Notes: generated from the sequence alone by a model not told the origin. Numbered from the stretch's first letter, positions 25,594-36,235 are shown. The stretch: 64,000 bases of DNA from Limnothrix sp. FACHB-406 (GCF_014698235.1 NZ_JACJSP010000003.1:350774-414773), one strand, 5' to 3'. Numbers and translations are program-made.

Positions 25594-26916
25594 ATGGAAT
25601 CGCCACGCTCTCCCACCCCCGCCATAACTTGGAGCCAATTTTTAAGCGAGCAGGCTGATTACTACGGTCTCACACCTGAGCAAAAGGCAGCATTTCTCGT
25701 TCAGTTTGCCGAACAGAAGCGCAGCGATTCGCGTGTCCAGGCTTCTATCTCTCTGGACATTGGCGAAAACACGTTTAAGAATCACATGACCAATGTGTAT
25801 AGGCGCTTAGCCGACTTCTATCCCAACCTTAAGCAAATTGTTGGCAGAGGCAAACGACAAGCAGTTCTCGTAATTTTGCGAATGGAGTTTTCGGAACGGA
25901 CTCGGCCGGTTGCTCCACCTCCAGCGGAAATCCCCAGTTCTTCAACAACGCTCCCGCCTCCAGCAGAGATTCCTGGTTATCCGACGGTGCGATCGCTCCT
26001 GGAGCAAGCGCGGGCGACGGTGGCCAACCACACCAGTCAAGCGTTTTATAACGGTACGTTGCCCCAGTGGGCGGACATTGCGGCGGGCTATGACGTGAAG
26101 CGCGATCGCCTCAAAGATCTCCAAGACTTTGTGGAATCGCGGGCGGCGTTGGGTGGGGCGTTGCCGATCGCGCTGGTGTTGGGCCGATCGGGCGATGGCA
26201 AAAGCACTCTGTTGATGCGGTTGGCGGCGGAGTTGCACGATCGGGGCGATCGGGTGTTGTGGCACGAACCCAATCAGCGCAATCAGGTGGCGTTGGATTT
26301 GACGGCGCTGGCCACCCTGAAGACCGATCGGCGGGTGGTGGTGATCATTGACGATGCCCATGCGCTGGACTTGGAGGGGTTGGAGCAGCAGGTGCGATCG
26401 CTTCACCAGGTTGGGGCGGGGTTGTTGTTGGTGTTGGGGGTGCGGCGAGAGCTGTGGCTCGGGGGTCGGCAGCTTCCCCAGTCGATCGCCCAGATTCAGC
26501 GCTTCGAGATCGATCGAGTCAGCGACGCGGAAATCGATCGCTTTTTGGCGGCCTATGAGCGAGCGGGCGAGTTGGGCAAATTGGCGAATTTGTCGCCCGC
26601 GGCCCGGGCGGCCAAGTTTCGGCAGGGGGCCGATCGTCAGTTGTTGGTGATGTTGCTGGAGGCCAAATACAACGAAAGCCTGACTAGCTATGTCCAAAAA
26701 ACCCTGAACGACTTGGCGGATCGATTTGGCGAAAGAGTGGTGCGGGCTTGTCAGTTGGTGGCGGCGTTGCACACGTTCGATTTGGGGTTTCCGGCGCGTT
26801 TGTTGGAAACGATTTCGGAACCACGCGCCGGCCTGGCAAGCCTGGGCGGTGATGGAGCGAAACATTCAAAATCATCAAGAGGCTCGGGCCTTGTTCCAGA
26901 AATCCACCCAAGTTGA
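25594..26916 (+). CDS. STAND-like P-loop ATPase, C-terminus frameshifted
   Basis: 440 residues as read. Residues ~12-98 form a helical N-terminal domain (FLSEQADYYGLTPEQKAAFL...ENTFKNHMTNVYRRLADFY), HTH-like in appearance. After a Pro-rich linker comes an NTPase core with P-loop GRSGDGKST (197-205) and Walker B VVVIIDDAH (249-257), and helical domain VVRACQLVAALHTFDLGFPARLLETIS. After about nt 26820 the frame is lost: the last ~30 residues are nonsense, while TPR-type repeats continue in the next frame (see 26825-27085). Probably a signalling or conflict-type ATPase, now damaged or mis-sequenced. Confidence 0.8.
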   Translation: MESPRSPTPAITWSQFLSEQADYYGLTPEQKAAFLVQFAEQKRSDSRVQASISLDIGENTFKNHMTNVYRRLADFYPNLKQIVGRGKRQAVLVILRMEFSERTRPVAPPPAEIPSSSTTLPPPAEIPGYPTVRSLLEQARATVANHTSQAFYNGTLPQWADIAAGYDVKRDRLKDLQDFVESRAALGGALPIALVLGRSGDGKSTLLMRLAAELHDRGDRVLWHEPNQRNQVALDLTALATLKTDRRVVVIIDDAHALDLEGLEQQVRSLHQVGAGLLLVLGVRRELWLGGRQLPQSIAQIQRFEIDRVSDAEIDRFLAAYERAGELGKLANLSPAARAAKFRQGADRQLLVMLLEAKYNESLTSYVQKTLNDLADRFGERVVRACQLVAALHTFDLGFPARLLETISEPRAGLASLGGDGAKHSKSSRGSGLVPEIHPS

Positions 26917-27085
26917 TCCAGAGAATGCACCGATCTGGCGAGCTTGGGCCGCGATGGAGCGCAACCTCGGCAACCACGACGAAGCCCGCCGCCTCAGCGA
27001 CAAAGCCGCCCAACTGGAAGCCGCCCGCCAACCCGCCCCCCGGTCAGGGCCAGCCCATCCCCCACCCCGCCGCCGCAATCCCTAA
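26825..27085 (+). pseudogene. TPR tail of the STAND ATPase, out of frame
   Basis: In frame 2, from 26825, two 34-residue TPR units are readable: APAWQAWAVMERNIQNHQEA followed by RALFQKSTQVDPEN, then APIWRAWAAMERNLGNHDEA with RRLSDKAAQLEAA. A Pro/Arg-rich end follows. The first frame of the ATPase has no similarity here, so one or a few bases were lost or gained near 26815-26830. Only two units remain of what is usually a longer array, so a repeat contraction may have caused the shift. Confidence 0.75.
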
Positions 27086-27174
27086 GCGCAACCGCCCTCA
27101 GTTGCCGAAGCCTAGCGGCCGGGATGCTGATAAAGTGGCGTTGAATTCAGCTTGGCGTTGGCGGACTGGAAACT

Positions 27175-27849
27175 ATGGCTGTTGCGATCGCACTAGGATT
27201 ACTCGTTTTGGCCTACCTGCTCGGCTCCATCCCCGCTGGATACCTAGCCGGGCGCTGGCTCAAAGGCATCGACATCCGCCAATATGGTTCCGGCTCCACC
27301 GGGGCCACCAACGTGATGCGCACCGTGGGCAAACCAGCCGGGATCACCGTCTTTATCTTCGACATCCTGAAAGGGGCGATCGCCATTGGACTGGTGCGCG
27401 CCCTTTGGACTAGCGACCTCATCGTTGATCCCAACTGGCTGGCAATCAAGCCCTGGTTAGAAGTGGTCGCCGGCCTCACCGCCGTGATTGGCCACAGCAA
27501 ATCCCTGTGGCTGAATTTCCAGGGCGGCAAATCCGTCGCCACCAGCCTGGGCACGTTGTTAGCCCTGTCTTGGCAAGTGGGCTTGGGCGGGTTCGCGGCC
27601 TTCTGTGTGGTGCTGGCCATTTGGCGATATGTGTCCCTCGGGTCGATCGTCGGGGCAATCATGGTCAGCGTGTTGATGCTGTCTTTGCAAAATCCCTTGC
27701 CCTACTGCTTATTTGGCTTGGCGATTACGGTGTTTGTGATTGCGCGACACAAGACCAACATCAGCCGCCTGTTGAAGGGAACAGAACCTAAATTTGGCCA
27801 AAAGGTGCAAATTCCCGAGCCTGTTTCCGACAGCGCCAGCGGTTCTTAG
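27175..27849 (+). CDS. plsY: Acyl-phosphate:glycerol-3-phosphate acyltransferase PlsY
   Basis: Integral membrane enzyme making lysophosphatidic acid from acyl-phosphate and glycerol-3-phosphate. 224 aa with about five hydrophobic helices. Family motifs: LLGSIPAGYLAGRWLKGIDIRQYGSG-type block 1 with GSTGATNVMR, FIFDILKGAIAI, GHSKSLWLNFQGGKSVATSLG (block with GGKGVAT-like core) and ARHKTNISRLLKGTEPKFG. Full length; ATG at 27175. It follows the damaged ATPase by 89 nt. Confidence 0.95.
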   Translation: MAVAIALGLLVLAYLLGSIPAGYLAGRWLKGIDIRQYGSGSTGATNVMRTVGKPAGITVFIFDILKGAIAIGLVRALWTSDLIVDPNWLAIKPWLEVVAGLTAVIGHSKSLWLNFQGGKSVATSLGTLLALSWQVGLGGFAAFCVVLAIWRYVSLGSIVGAIMVSVLMLSLQNPLPYCLFGLAITVFVIARHKTNISRLLKGTEPKFGQKVQIPEPVSDSASGS

Positions 27850-28044
27850 GATTTTGGCCCTACTTCTGTGGTGGTGTGCCGGGTCGAAAGCAGGTCGGTC
27901 AAGAGCGGGTTAAGTCTTAAAAGCTTGACGAAACGCCGCTTAACCTTGATGGATTGGGGGCTTGGGCCTCTGGCCTGGCTCGATCGGGAAGTGGCCTGGG
28001 GATGACCATCTTCTGATTTGCCCCAAATGTAACGAATTGCAACG

Positions 28045-28078
28045 TATAATAGCTCTGAAAAATTAATTCTTAAGAATT
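28045..28078 (+). promoter_or_regulatory. Candidate crtP promoter -10 with palindrome
   Basis: TATAAT at 28045-28050 is a perfect -10 word, 140 nt before the crtP start; no good -35 is seen at normal spacing. Fifteen nt downstream lies the perfect palindrome AATTCTTAAGAATT (28065-28078), well placed for a repressor at the start of transcription. Confidence 0.4.
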
Positions 28079-28190
28079 ATTCAAGGGAATCCAACACCCA
28101 TCGCATTTCAAGCGCGATCGGGCGGTTTCCACCCCCATCAGCCCTGTGGCTTCCGTTGTTTACCCCTAGCGAGTAGGACTGTTGAAATCC

Positions 28191-29603
28191 ATGCGAGTTG
28201 CAATCGCCGGTGGCGGCCTAGCGGGCCTGGCCTGTGCCAAATATTTGGTCGATGCGGGACACCAGCCGATCGTGTTGGAACGCGAGGCCGTGTTGGGTGG
28301 TTTGGTGGCCGCTTGGCAAGATGAGGATGGTGATTGGCTGGAAACGGGGCTGCACGCCTTTTTCGGTGCTTATCACAACATGAAGCAACTGATGGGCGAG
28401 CTGGACATTCTCGATCGCCTGCAATGGAAGCGCCACGCCCTGGTGTTTAACCAACCGGAGAAGCCGGGAACCCTGTCTTGGTTTGATGTGCCGGACATTC
28501 CCGCCCCGTTTAATGTGATCATGTCGATTCTGCGGAATAACGACATGCTGACCTGGGAGCAAAAAATTCGGTTCGCGATCGGGCTGTTGCCGGCGATCGT
28601 GCGGGGTCAGCAGTACGTGGAATCCATGGATAAGTACAGCCTCTTGGAATGGCTGCGGCTCCAGGGGGTGGATGAGCAGGTGAACACCGACATTTTCATC
28701 GCCGCCTCCAAGGCCCTGACGTTTATTAATCCTGAGGATGTGTCGGCTACGGTTCCCCTGACGGCGCTGAATCGGTTTTTGCAAGAGCGCTATGGGTCCA
28801 AGGTGGCCTTTTTGGATGGGGCCCCGCCGGAGCGGTTGTGCCAGCCGATCGTGGACTACGTGACGGCTCGGGGCGGAGAAGTGCGCACCCAAGCGCCGCT
28901 GAAGGAAATTGTTTTGAATGGCGATCGATCGGTGAAGTCTTTCATTGTGCGCGGTCAAAACGGCGCGCCCGATGAGGAAATTGTGGCCGATGCTTTTGTG
29001 TCCGCCATGTCGGTGGATGCCTTAAAGATCATGATGCCGGACGCTTGGAAAGCCGTGCCGGAGTTCGAGAAGCTGCAAGGCCTCGAAGGTGTGCCGGTAA
29101 TCAATGTTCAAATTTGGTTTGATTGCAAGTTGCCGACGATCGACCAGTTGTTGTTCTCCCGATCGGATATCCTCAGTGTTTATGCGGATATGAGCCGCAC
29201 CACTCGGGAATACGAAGACCCGGATCGATCGATGCTGGAATTGGTGTTGGCTCCGGCCAAGGATTGGATCGGCCGCTCCGATGAAGACATCATTGCTGCC
29301 ACCATGGACGAGCTGGCTAAGCTGTTCCCCGATCACATTCCCCACCAGGCAAAAGTTCGCAAAGCCAAGGTGAAAAAAACGCCCCGATCGGTCTACACGG
29401 CCCGGCCGGGATGCCAGGCCCTGCGCCCCCAACAGGAAACCTCGATCGGGAATTTTTTCCTGTCCGGTAGCTACACCATGCAAGAGTTTCTAGGCAGCAT
29501 GGAAGGGGCTGTGCTTTCTGGTAAGCTGACAGCGCAAGCGATTGTCCGCAATGCCGCGCGCCTTGAGCGCGATCGCGATTTGGCCCTGGCCGCTTCCGCC
29601 TAA
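28191..29603 (+). CDS. crtP: 15-cis-phytoene desaturase (plant-type)
   Basis: First desaturation steps of carotenoid synthesis, phytoene to zeta-carotene, with FAD and quinone. N-terminal dinucleotide fold [17 protein letters not shown] followed by [13 protein letters not shown]. Also [43 protein letters not shown] and the C-terminal [25 protein letters not shown], all typical of the plant/cyanobacterial Pds family rather than CrtI. ATG at 28191 (a TTG three codons earlier is possible), 470 aa. 49 nt upstream of crtB, so co-transcribed with it. Confidence 0.97.
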   Translation: MRVAIAGGGLAGLACAKYLVDAGHQPIVLEREAVLGGLVAAWQDEDGDWLETGLHAFFGAYHNMKQLMGELDILDRLQWKRHALVFNQPEKPGTLSWFDVPDIPAPFNVIMSILRNNDMLTWEQKIRFAIGLLPAIVRGQQYVESMDKYSLLEWLRLQGVDEQVNTDIFIAASKALTFINPEDVSATVPLTALNRFLQERYGSKVAFLDGAPPERLCQPIVDYVTARGGEVRTQAPLKEIVLNGDRSVKSFIVRGQNGAPDEEIVADAFVSAMSVDALKIMMPDAWKAVPEFEKLQGLEGVPVINVQIWFDCKLPTIDQLLFSRSDILSVYADMSRTTREYEDPDRSMLELVLAPAKDWIGRSDEDIIAATMDELAKLFPDHIPHQAKVRKAKVKKTPRSVYTARPGCQALRPQQETSIGNFFLSGSYTMQEFLGSMEGAVLSGKLTAQAIVRNAARLERDRDLALAASA

Positions 29604-29652
29604 GCCACTCCTTTGACTGACCCATCGACCTTTCCCAGCCCCGCCGGTCTTC

Positions 29653-30606
29653 ATGCTGCACTTGCCTGACCCGCCACGCACTAACACCCTGGCGACCCTG
29701 GAAGAATCCTATGAGTTGTGTCGCCAGGTCACAGCCAAGTACTCCAAAACGTTCTATTGGGGCAGTGCGCTGATGCCGTTGGCTAAGCGGCGGGCCATTT
29801 GGGCAATTTATGTTTGGTGTCGGCGCACTGATGAACTGGTCGATGGGCCCATGGCCAAACTGACCACGCCGGAAACCCTGGACGATTGGGAACGGCGACT
29901 CGAACAGCTTTTTGGTGGCCATGCGCTGGATGATTCTGATGTGGCCCTAGTTGACACGATCGGGCGCTACAACCTAGATATTCAGCCCTTCCGCGACATG
30001 ATCGCCGGGCAGCGCATGGATCTCTATCGCAGTCGCTACGAGACCTACGAAGAGCTAGAGCTATATTGCTATCGCGTGGCGGGCACGGTGGGCCTGATGA
30101 CCACACCGGTTTTGGGGGTGGCTAGCGAGCCGGCCCGCGCCCCTTGGGATGGGTTTTTGCAAATGCAAACCAGCCCCGATCGCAACCCGGATGACCCCAC
30201 GGAACGGGCGATCGCCCTCGGCATTGCCAACCAGCTCACCAACATCCTGCGAGACGTGGGCGAAGACCGCCACCGGGGCCGAATTTATCTGCCCTTAGAA
30301 GATTTGGAGCGATTCCGCTACACCGAGCAGGACTTGATGAACGGTGTGGTTGACGATCGCTGGCGTGCCCTGATGCAGTTCCAAATTCAGCGGGCCCGCA
30401 CCATTTTTGACAGCGCCGCCAAGGGCATTCGCCTGCTTCACCCCGATGCGCGTTGGCCCGTTTGGGCTGCTTTGATGCTCTACAGCCGAATTTTGCACTC
30501 GATCGAGCGCAACGGTTACGACGTGTTCAATAAACGCGCCTATGTCCCCACCACGGGGAAAGTGCGCTGTCTGCCCGTGGCCCTGATGCGATCGCAGGTT
30601 CTCTAG
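29653..30606 (+). CDS. crtB: Phytoene synthase
   Basis: Condenses two geranylgeranyl diphosphates to phytoene, the entry into carotenoids. First Asp-rich motif in YVWCRRTDELVDGP, second in NQLTNILRDVGEDRHRGRIYLP, plus YSKTFYWGSALM near the N-terminus and ARTIFDSAAKGIRLL. 317 aa. Directly downstream of crtP, giving the substrate-making and substrate-using enzymes in one operon, a layout known from Synechococcus and other cyanobacteria. Confidence 0.97.
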   Translation: MLHLPDPPRTNTLATLEESYELCRQVTAKYSKTFYWGSALMPLAKRRAIWAIYVWCRRTDELVDGPMAKLTTPETLDDWERRLEQLFGGHALDDSDVALVDTIGRYNLDIQPFRDMIAGQRMDLYRSRYETYEELELYCYRVAGTVGLMTTPVLGVASEPARAPWDGFLQMQTSPDRNPDDPTERAIALGIANQLTNILRDVGEDRHRGRIYLPLEDLERFRYTEQDLMNGVVDDRWRALMQFQIQRARTIFDSAAKGIRLLHPDARWPVWAALMLYSRILHSIERNGYDVFNKRAYVPTTGKVRCLPVALMRSQVL

Positions 30607-30685
30607 GCCAAGCTGTTAACCCGCCACGCAAAATCGTTGGGCCAGTCGATCGGTGCTCGTCAGCGGCTGGCTCAGTTCAAACTGC

Positions 30686-33600
30686 TCAGCCCTCGATCGG
30701 CAGTCGAATCAAAAATTCAGCGCCTTGTCCTGGCTCTGACTCAACGGTCAGACTGCCACCGTGTTTATCGACTACGATTTGTTGGGCGATCGCGAGACCC
30801 AACCCTGTGCCTTTACCTACGGATTTTGTGGTGAATAAATGGTCAAAGATTCTTGACTGCACCTCTGCATTCATCCCCTTGCCATTATCCCGAATCGTAA
30901 TTTGTACCTGATCATCAACCAGAGTCGTGCTGATGGTGATCTGTTGAGGATGTGCTTCTAATTCCTTGAACGATCGCCCCTGGGCTAACTCATCAAACAT
31001 ATCGATCGCATTAGCCAGGATGTTCATAAATACCTGGTTGAGCTGTCCCGGGAAGCAATCGATCGGTGGTATTTCACCATAGTTGGTAATCACCTCGATC
31101 GCCGGCCGATTAGCATTAGCCTTGAGCCGATATTTCAGAATCAGCAGCGTGCTATCAATCCCTTCATGCAGGTTGGCACTGACTTTATACTCCGTATCCG
31201 CACGGGAGAAGGTACGCAGGCTGGTGCTAATCGACTTGATGCGATCGGTTGCCCCTTGCATTGAATTCAGGAGCTGAGGCAAATCTTCGCAAACATATTC
31301 CAAATCAATATCTTCAGCGTGATCTTGAATCGGAGAAGTGGGACTAGGATAATGCTGCTGATACAGAGCTAGATGTTCAAGCAAGTCCTGTACATGCTCT
31401 TTGGCATTATCGATGCTGCCGTTCAGAAAACCGATCGGGTTGTTAATTTCATGAGCAACCCCCGCTACTAAGTTTCCCAAAGATGCCATTTTCTCGCTCT
31501 GCACCATTTGCAACTGGGATTGTTCCAATTGCTGAGCATAAAGTTGAGATTTTTGATAGAGTCTGGCATTTTCCAAAGAAATGGCCGCTTGCGTACAAAG
31601 AAAGTTGAGCACTGCAATACGATCATTCGTAAATACACCGCTAGTGGAGTGATTTTCCAAATGCAAAATAGCTCGTAGCTTTCCTTGATTGAGAATCGGT
31701 AAACATAGAACACTCTTCGGCTGATGCTGATTCAGGTAATCACCAATCACTGGAAGATCAGTTTTGAGATCATCAACCATCACCGTCGTTTCAGTGTTCT
31801 TCACGTATTGAATAAGCTTCACAGGAACCGTTAGGTTATTATCGAGCGATGCAGACTGCAAAGTTACTCGCTCTAGGTCTGCGATTACTCGCACTTGCCA
31901 TTGATTCTCTTCGCAGAGCATCAAAGCACATCGGTCTGCACCAGAGTTCTCAAGCATCGTCTGAGCCAGCATTCGTAGGAGTTCATCTAGGGCGATCGTG
32001 CTAGCAAAGGCTTGAGAAATTTGCAACAGAGTAGCAAGATCTAGAGTTTCGTTGATAGCGCTAGAAGAATTTGTGTGCGGCGTGGAATGAATTGAATGAG
32101 CAGAAGTGGTAATACTTGAGAGGGTTTCTAAAACAGTCAAGCGTTGATTAGCTGCCTGGACAATGGGTTGCAGTAATTGAGGGTAACGCTTTTCTAAGTC
32201 GTTGATTTTTGCTCTGGCTCCCCAACGGGCATAGCAGTAGTAAGCTTCCTGCATATAACCTGCGGCGACTTTTGTTTTACCCCAATCGAGATAGAACTGA
32301 GCCGCGAGTTCATTGGCCAGAGCTTCTTCTTGGAGGTAGTTATTTTCTTTAGCACCAGCGATAGCAAGATCGTACCAATCTCCTGCTTCATAGCAAGAAC
32401 CCAAAACTCGGTATTTTTCTGCTTCCAACAAATTCACTTTGTGCTGATGATTCATGGGTGCAGAGGTTGCCCATCGGGATAAGGCTATCTGTTGTTTTTC
32501 TGCCAGAGCACATGTATTTAATCGTTCTGAATTTGATTCAGTTGCCGCAATCCTAAGATAGGTTAAACCAGCATAAAAATAAAAAATTGGAATCAAGATA
32601 AACCCGTCAATACTATCTAAGTATGGAGAAGCATTATCAATATAGCTAAGAGCACGGTCATAGTGACCAAAGATATAAGCAAGCATGAGCTTACAAACAT
32701 AAGCCCAGGCCAGGGCCATTAACTCATTATCTCGAATGTATTGAGAAAATAAAGATTTTTCGTCATTAACATCACCAATTAGCATGTCTGGGCAATCAGT
32801 GATGACAATAAGATTATGAAGGATCTGTTGTTTAATTTTGGTATAAATTAGAGGATTATACTGCTTCATTTGAAATAGAGCGTCAGCATACTTTTCAGTC
32901 TCAGGCTGTATATATTCTAAGCAAAGACCAGAAAAAAATTGATTATAGAGACAGTTATTAATGCTATAGCCTGCATAGAGTAATCCACCTGTTTCTAAGT
33001 GCAGGAAATAGCCTTCTTTGAGTAATGGAACTGTGGACTGTAAAGATTGGCGACGGTGTTGAATAAAAGCGCCAAAAAACAGTAAGACCATAGCTTTATT
33101 TTCAGCAGAATAAAACTGATCGAGCAAATCTAAGGCAAGTTTTCCAAATTGATAACCTTTCTCTGCTTCGTTATATAAAGTTGTTAGAATCAAACCGTAG
33201 CCTATATAGCCGATTGCTGATACTGAACTATTGCCAAACTGCAGCGACAGGCTGACCATTTTGGCACAAAGTAATGGCAATAAAGTGGGGTTCGATACTT
33301 TTACCGGTACAAACAATATGCCAAGTAACTTCAGGGCTGCAAGCATATACGAATTGACCATTACTGGTAACTTAGCCAAATCTTCAATCACTTGGCCTTC
33401 AAGTTTTAGGGCTAAGTCTTGCAATGCTTTCTCAGCAATTACCTGATCTCCCTGAGAGGAAAATTCAACACCTAGTTGCGCCAAAGCATTAGACCCAACT
33501 GATATTGCTTCCGCCATTTGATTTTGAGCTGCTCGTCCATTGATTTGAATGGCATAAACCTCCACTTTATCCAAGACTGTTTTTGCTGCATCTAAAACTT

Positions 33601-36085
33601 CTTGGCTATAGTTCTCCATACTTTTCCAATCTCCAACCAAATAGGCAACCTCCGCTGCTAGTACATGTAGTTGAAGGCTTAAGTCATACTGGTTATGCCA
33701 ACTGTTACTAGTGAGCAACAACAAACCAGTTTGAACAAAGTTCTTGGCAGCGACATAAGCTGTAGAATTTTTAGCTTTCTGGGCAGCTCCTAAGTTAGCT
33801 TGCGCTAAAGCTTGAAGTTCTGCTTGGTCTGTGAGCAGTTCTCGTCCCAAGTTGAGATGCCCAACAATATCAAATAGCTTTGCTTTTCTTTCAGTTGCTG
33901 ATAACTTGGCTTGCAATAGTTGACCAATAGTTAAATGAATTAGTTTTTTTTGATCAGAGCTAATGAGGGAGTATGCAGCCTGTTGCACGCGATCATGCAA
34001 AAATCGATAAATAAGATTAGCCTGTATTTTCTCGGTAGTTTCGTTTGCTTCTTGTGAGTGAAAAAAACTGTACATTTGAGTATTGGGTAAAATAAATCCC
34101 TCTTGCAGTGCTCCCCAAAGGGCCGCCGCCGTTGCAGTTGGAGATTGCTGGAAAATAATTGCCAAGGTTGCCAACTCAAACCGGTTACCAATGCAGGCCG
34201 CCAGTTTCAAAACCTCTTGCGTCGCTGTCGGCAGTTTCCGCAACTGCAACGCCATAAATTCCACCACATCATCCGTCAGCGTCAGGGCATTGACCTGGGC
34301 AATATCACACTGCCAATAGCCTTGGTCACGGTCAAAAACGATGTACCCATCTTCATGGAGTGCCTTCAGAAATTGGGTCGTAAAGAAGGGATTCCCTTGG
34401 GTTTTACGATCAACCAGTTGAGTCAGCGGCTTTGATAGCTCTTGGCTACATTTCAACGTATCCGCTACCAAGCAATTGGTATGCTCTAGGCTCAGTGGCA
34501 ACAAAGTGATTGTATTAACGGTCAAGCTCGCTTTTTTCAGCTCCCCGATGGTCAACATCAGGGGATGACCCGGTGAAACTTCGTTATCTCGATAAGCACC
34601 CAACACCAGCAGATAGCCACTGCTTTCCATGAGCACTTTCAGCAATTGCAGCGAAGCAGAGTCCGACCACTGCAAGTCATCCAGAAAGATCACCAAGGGA
34701 TGATTGGCAGTTGTGAAAACTTGAATGAATTTCTGGAATAGCAAATTAAATCGATTCTGGGCTGCGGTTCCTGACAGTTCTGGGACTGCTGGTTGATGAC
34801 CAATAACTTGCTCTAACTCCGGAATGACTTCAATCAAAACTTCGCCATTGTCACCCACTGCTTCTAGAATTCGATTCTTCCACTGGGCGAGTTGAGCATC
34901 GGACTCTGAAAGCAATTGACCCATCAAGTCGCGTAAAGCCTGCACAAATGCAGATAAGGGAATGTTACGATTGAATTGGTCAAACTTCCCTTTAATGAAA
35001 TAACCTTTTTGCTGAGTGATTGGCTTATGGACTTCATTCACCACAGCAGTCTTACCAATCCCCGAAAATCCCGCCACTAGCATCAGTTCTGATGCACCTT
35101 GGGAAACTCGCTCAAAAGACTTGAGCAAAATCTGTACTTCACTTTCACGACCATAGAGCTTTTCAGGGATTAGGAAGCGATCGCTCAGATCCCGTTGCCC
35201 CAATTCAAACTCAGTAACTTCGCCTGTTGTTTCCCATTGGCTTAAGCATTGCTGCAAATCATGCTGAAGACCCAGGGCACTTTGATATCGATCCTCAGCG
35301 TTTTTAGCCATCAGCTTGGCCACGATCGCCCCTACGATCTTAGGCACTGACGGATTTACCTGATCCACTGGCTGTGCTGTTTTGGCGATATGGCAATGCA
35401 ACAACTCTAAGGGATCGTCAGACTCAAAAGGCAATTGACCCGTCAATAGTTGATATAGTGTCACCCCCAAGGCATAGTAATCGGCTCGATAGTCAATGCC
35501 ACGATTCATACGCCCGGTTTGCTCGGGAGCCAGATAGGCTAAAGTTCCCTCTAAAATATTTGGATTTTGAATTTCTTGAGTTTCTTTAGGTAATAAAGAA
35601 GCAATACTGAAGTCAATTAATTTGATTTCTTTTGATTCGGGATCAATCAAAATATTGGCAGGTTTAATATCTTTATGAATAACGCGCTGCTGATGCAGAT
35701 CGTGCAGAATGGTGGTCAGTTGTAATGCAATCTTGAGCACTTCGACCCAATTAAGCTGGTGCTGCTGTAGGTATTGATGAAGGGATACCCCTCCCCACTC
35801 TTCCATCACGAGCACATAGCCATTCCCCAAGGACTGAAGAGTCAGGGGATGAATGATGCCAGGTAGATTGAGGTTTTTGGCGATCGCGTATTGGTTCCGA
35901 AATTGCACCAGTTCGCCAAAGGTGGGATAGCCCGACAGCAAGACTTTCAACACCACCGATCGCTGATCCGCATCCTGGACAGCTCGATAGACGGCCGTTC
36001 GCGATCCCCAATACAGTTGCTCCGTGATTGTGTAGCCACCAATTGCAGGCAATGGCTGGGATGAAGAGCTGGTGAGGGGGGACAT
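30686..36085 (-). CDS. Hybrid Ser/Thr kinase-AAA-GAF-histidine kinase, 1799 aa
   Basis: Large cytoplasmic signalling protein. Residues ~12-280: Ser/Thr kinase with HKDIKPANILI and activation-segment IDFSIASLL, where Ser replaces the usual DFG Gly. From ~300: AAA-type ATPase, P-loop FSGIGKTAV (~342) and Walker B LVIFLDDLQWSD. ~650-1300: helical TPR-like region. ~1330-1510: GAF domain. ~1515-1799: histidine kinase with phospho-His in GVAHEINNPIGF (~1545), N-box FMNILANAIDMF, DNGKGM and GKGTGLGLAI. No response-regulator gene adjacent. Convergent with crtB, 79 nt apart; tandem with a 2087-aa paralog. The signal is unknown. Confidence 0.93.
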   Translation of the reverse strand: MSPLTSSSSQPLPAIGGYTITEQLYWGSRTAVYRAVQDADQRSVVLKVLLSGYPTFGELVQFRNQYAIAKNLNLPGIIHPLTLQSLGNGYVLVMEEWGGVSLHQYLQQHQLNWVEVLKIALQLTTILHDLHQQRVIHKDIKPANILIDPESKEIKLIDFSIASLLPKETQEIQNPNILEGTLAYLAPEQTGRMNRGIDYRADYYALGVTLYQLLTGQLPFESDDPLELLHCHIAKTAQPVDQVNPSVPKIVGAIVAKLMAKNAEDRYQSALGLQHDLQQCLSQWETTGEVTEFELGQRDLSDRFLIPEKLYGRESEVQILLKSFERVSQGASELMLVAGFSGIGKTAVVNEVHKPITQQKGYFIKGKFDQFNRNIPLSAFVQALRDLMGQLLSESDAQLAQWKNRILEAVGDNGEVLIEVIPELEQVIGHQPAVPELSGTAAQNRFNLLFQKFIQVFTTANHPLVIFLDDLQWSDSASLQLLKVLMESSGYLLVLGAYRDNEVSPGHPLMLTIGELKKASLTVNTITLLPLSLEHTNCLVADTLKCSQELSKPLTQLVDRKTQGNPFFTTQFLKALHEDGYIVFDRDQGYWQCDIAQVNALTLTDDVVEFMALQLRKLPTATQEVLKLAACIGNRFELATLAIIFQQSPTATAAALWGALQEGFILPNTQMYSFFHSQEANETTEKIQANLIYRFLHDRVQQAAYSLISSDQKKLIHLTIGQLLQAKLSATERKAKLFDIVGHLNLGRELLTDQAELQALAQANLGAAQKAKNSTAYVAAKNFVQTGLLLLTSNSWHNQYDLSLQLHVLAAEVAYLVGDWKSMENYSQEVLDAAKTVLDKVEVYAIQINGRAAQNQMAEAISVGSNALAQLGVEFSSQGDQVIAEKALQDLALKLEGQVIEDLAKLPVMVNSYMLAALKLLGILFVPVKVSNPTLLPLLCAKMVSLSLQFGNSSVSAIGYIGYGLILTTLYNEAEKGYQFGKLALDLLDQFYSAENKAMVLLFFGAFIQHRRQSLQSTVPLLKEGYFLHLETGGLLYAGYSINNCLYNQFFSGLCLEYIQPETEKYADALFQMKQYNPLIYTKIKQQILHNLIVITDCPDMLIGDVNDEKSLFSQYIRDNELMALAWAYVCKLMLAYIFGHYDRALSYIDNASPYLDSIDGFILIPIFYFYAGLTYLRIAATESNSERLNTCALAEKQQIALSRWATSAPMNHQHKVNLLEAEKYRVLGSCYEAGDWYDLAIAGAKENNYLQEEALANELAAQFYLDWGKTKVAAGYMQEAYYCYARWGARAKINDLEKRYPQLLQPIVQAANQRLTVLETLSSITTSAHSIHSTPHTNSSSAINETLDLATLLQISQAFASTIALDELLRMLAQTMLENSGADRCALMLCEENQWQVRVIADLERVTLQSASLDNNLTVPVKLIQYVKNTETTVMVDDLKTDLPVIGDYLNQHQPKSVLCLPILNQGKLRAILHLENHSTSGVFTNDRIAVLNFLCTQAAISLENARLYQKSQLYAQQLEQSQLQMVQSEKMASLGNLVAGVAHEINNPIGFLNGSIDNAKEHVQDLLEHLALYQQHYPSPTSPIQDHAEDIDLEYVCEDLPQLLNSMQGATDRIKSISTSLRTFSRADTEYKVSANLHEGIDSTLLILKYRLKANANRPAIEVITNYGEIPPIDCFPGQLNQVFMNILANAIDMFDELAQGRSFKELEAHPQQITISTTLVDDQVQITIRDNGKGMNAEVQSRIFDHLFTTKSVGKGTGLGLAIAQQIVVDKHGGSLTVESEPGQGAEFLIRLPIEG

Positions 36086-36235
36086 GGATGTGGTTAAGAA
36101 GAAAACCTACTTTTCAGTATAAGGCTCCCTTCTGGTGATGCGGCAACTTCAGAGTGCTCGTATCACGCTAAATGCAGGATTAGTACACATACTTTATGTT
36201 TCGTATCGATAACAACTCTTCTGCTTCAAAAAAGT

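Noticed and set aside
28218..28958. 246-codon minus-strand frame inside crtP
   Set aside because: Opposite strand of a clearly real desaturase gene, no similarity to any protein type.
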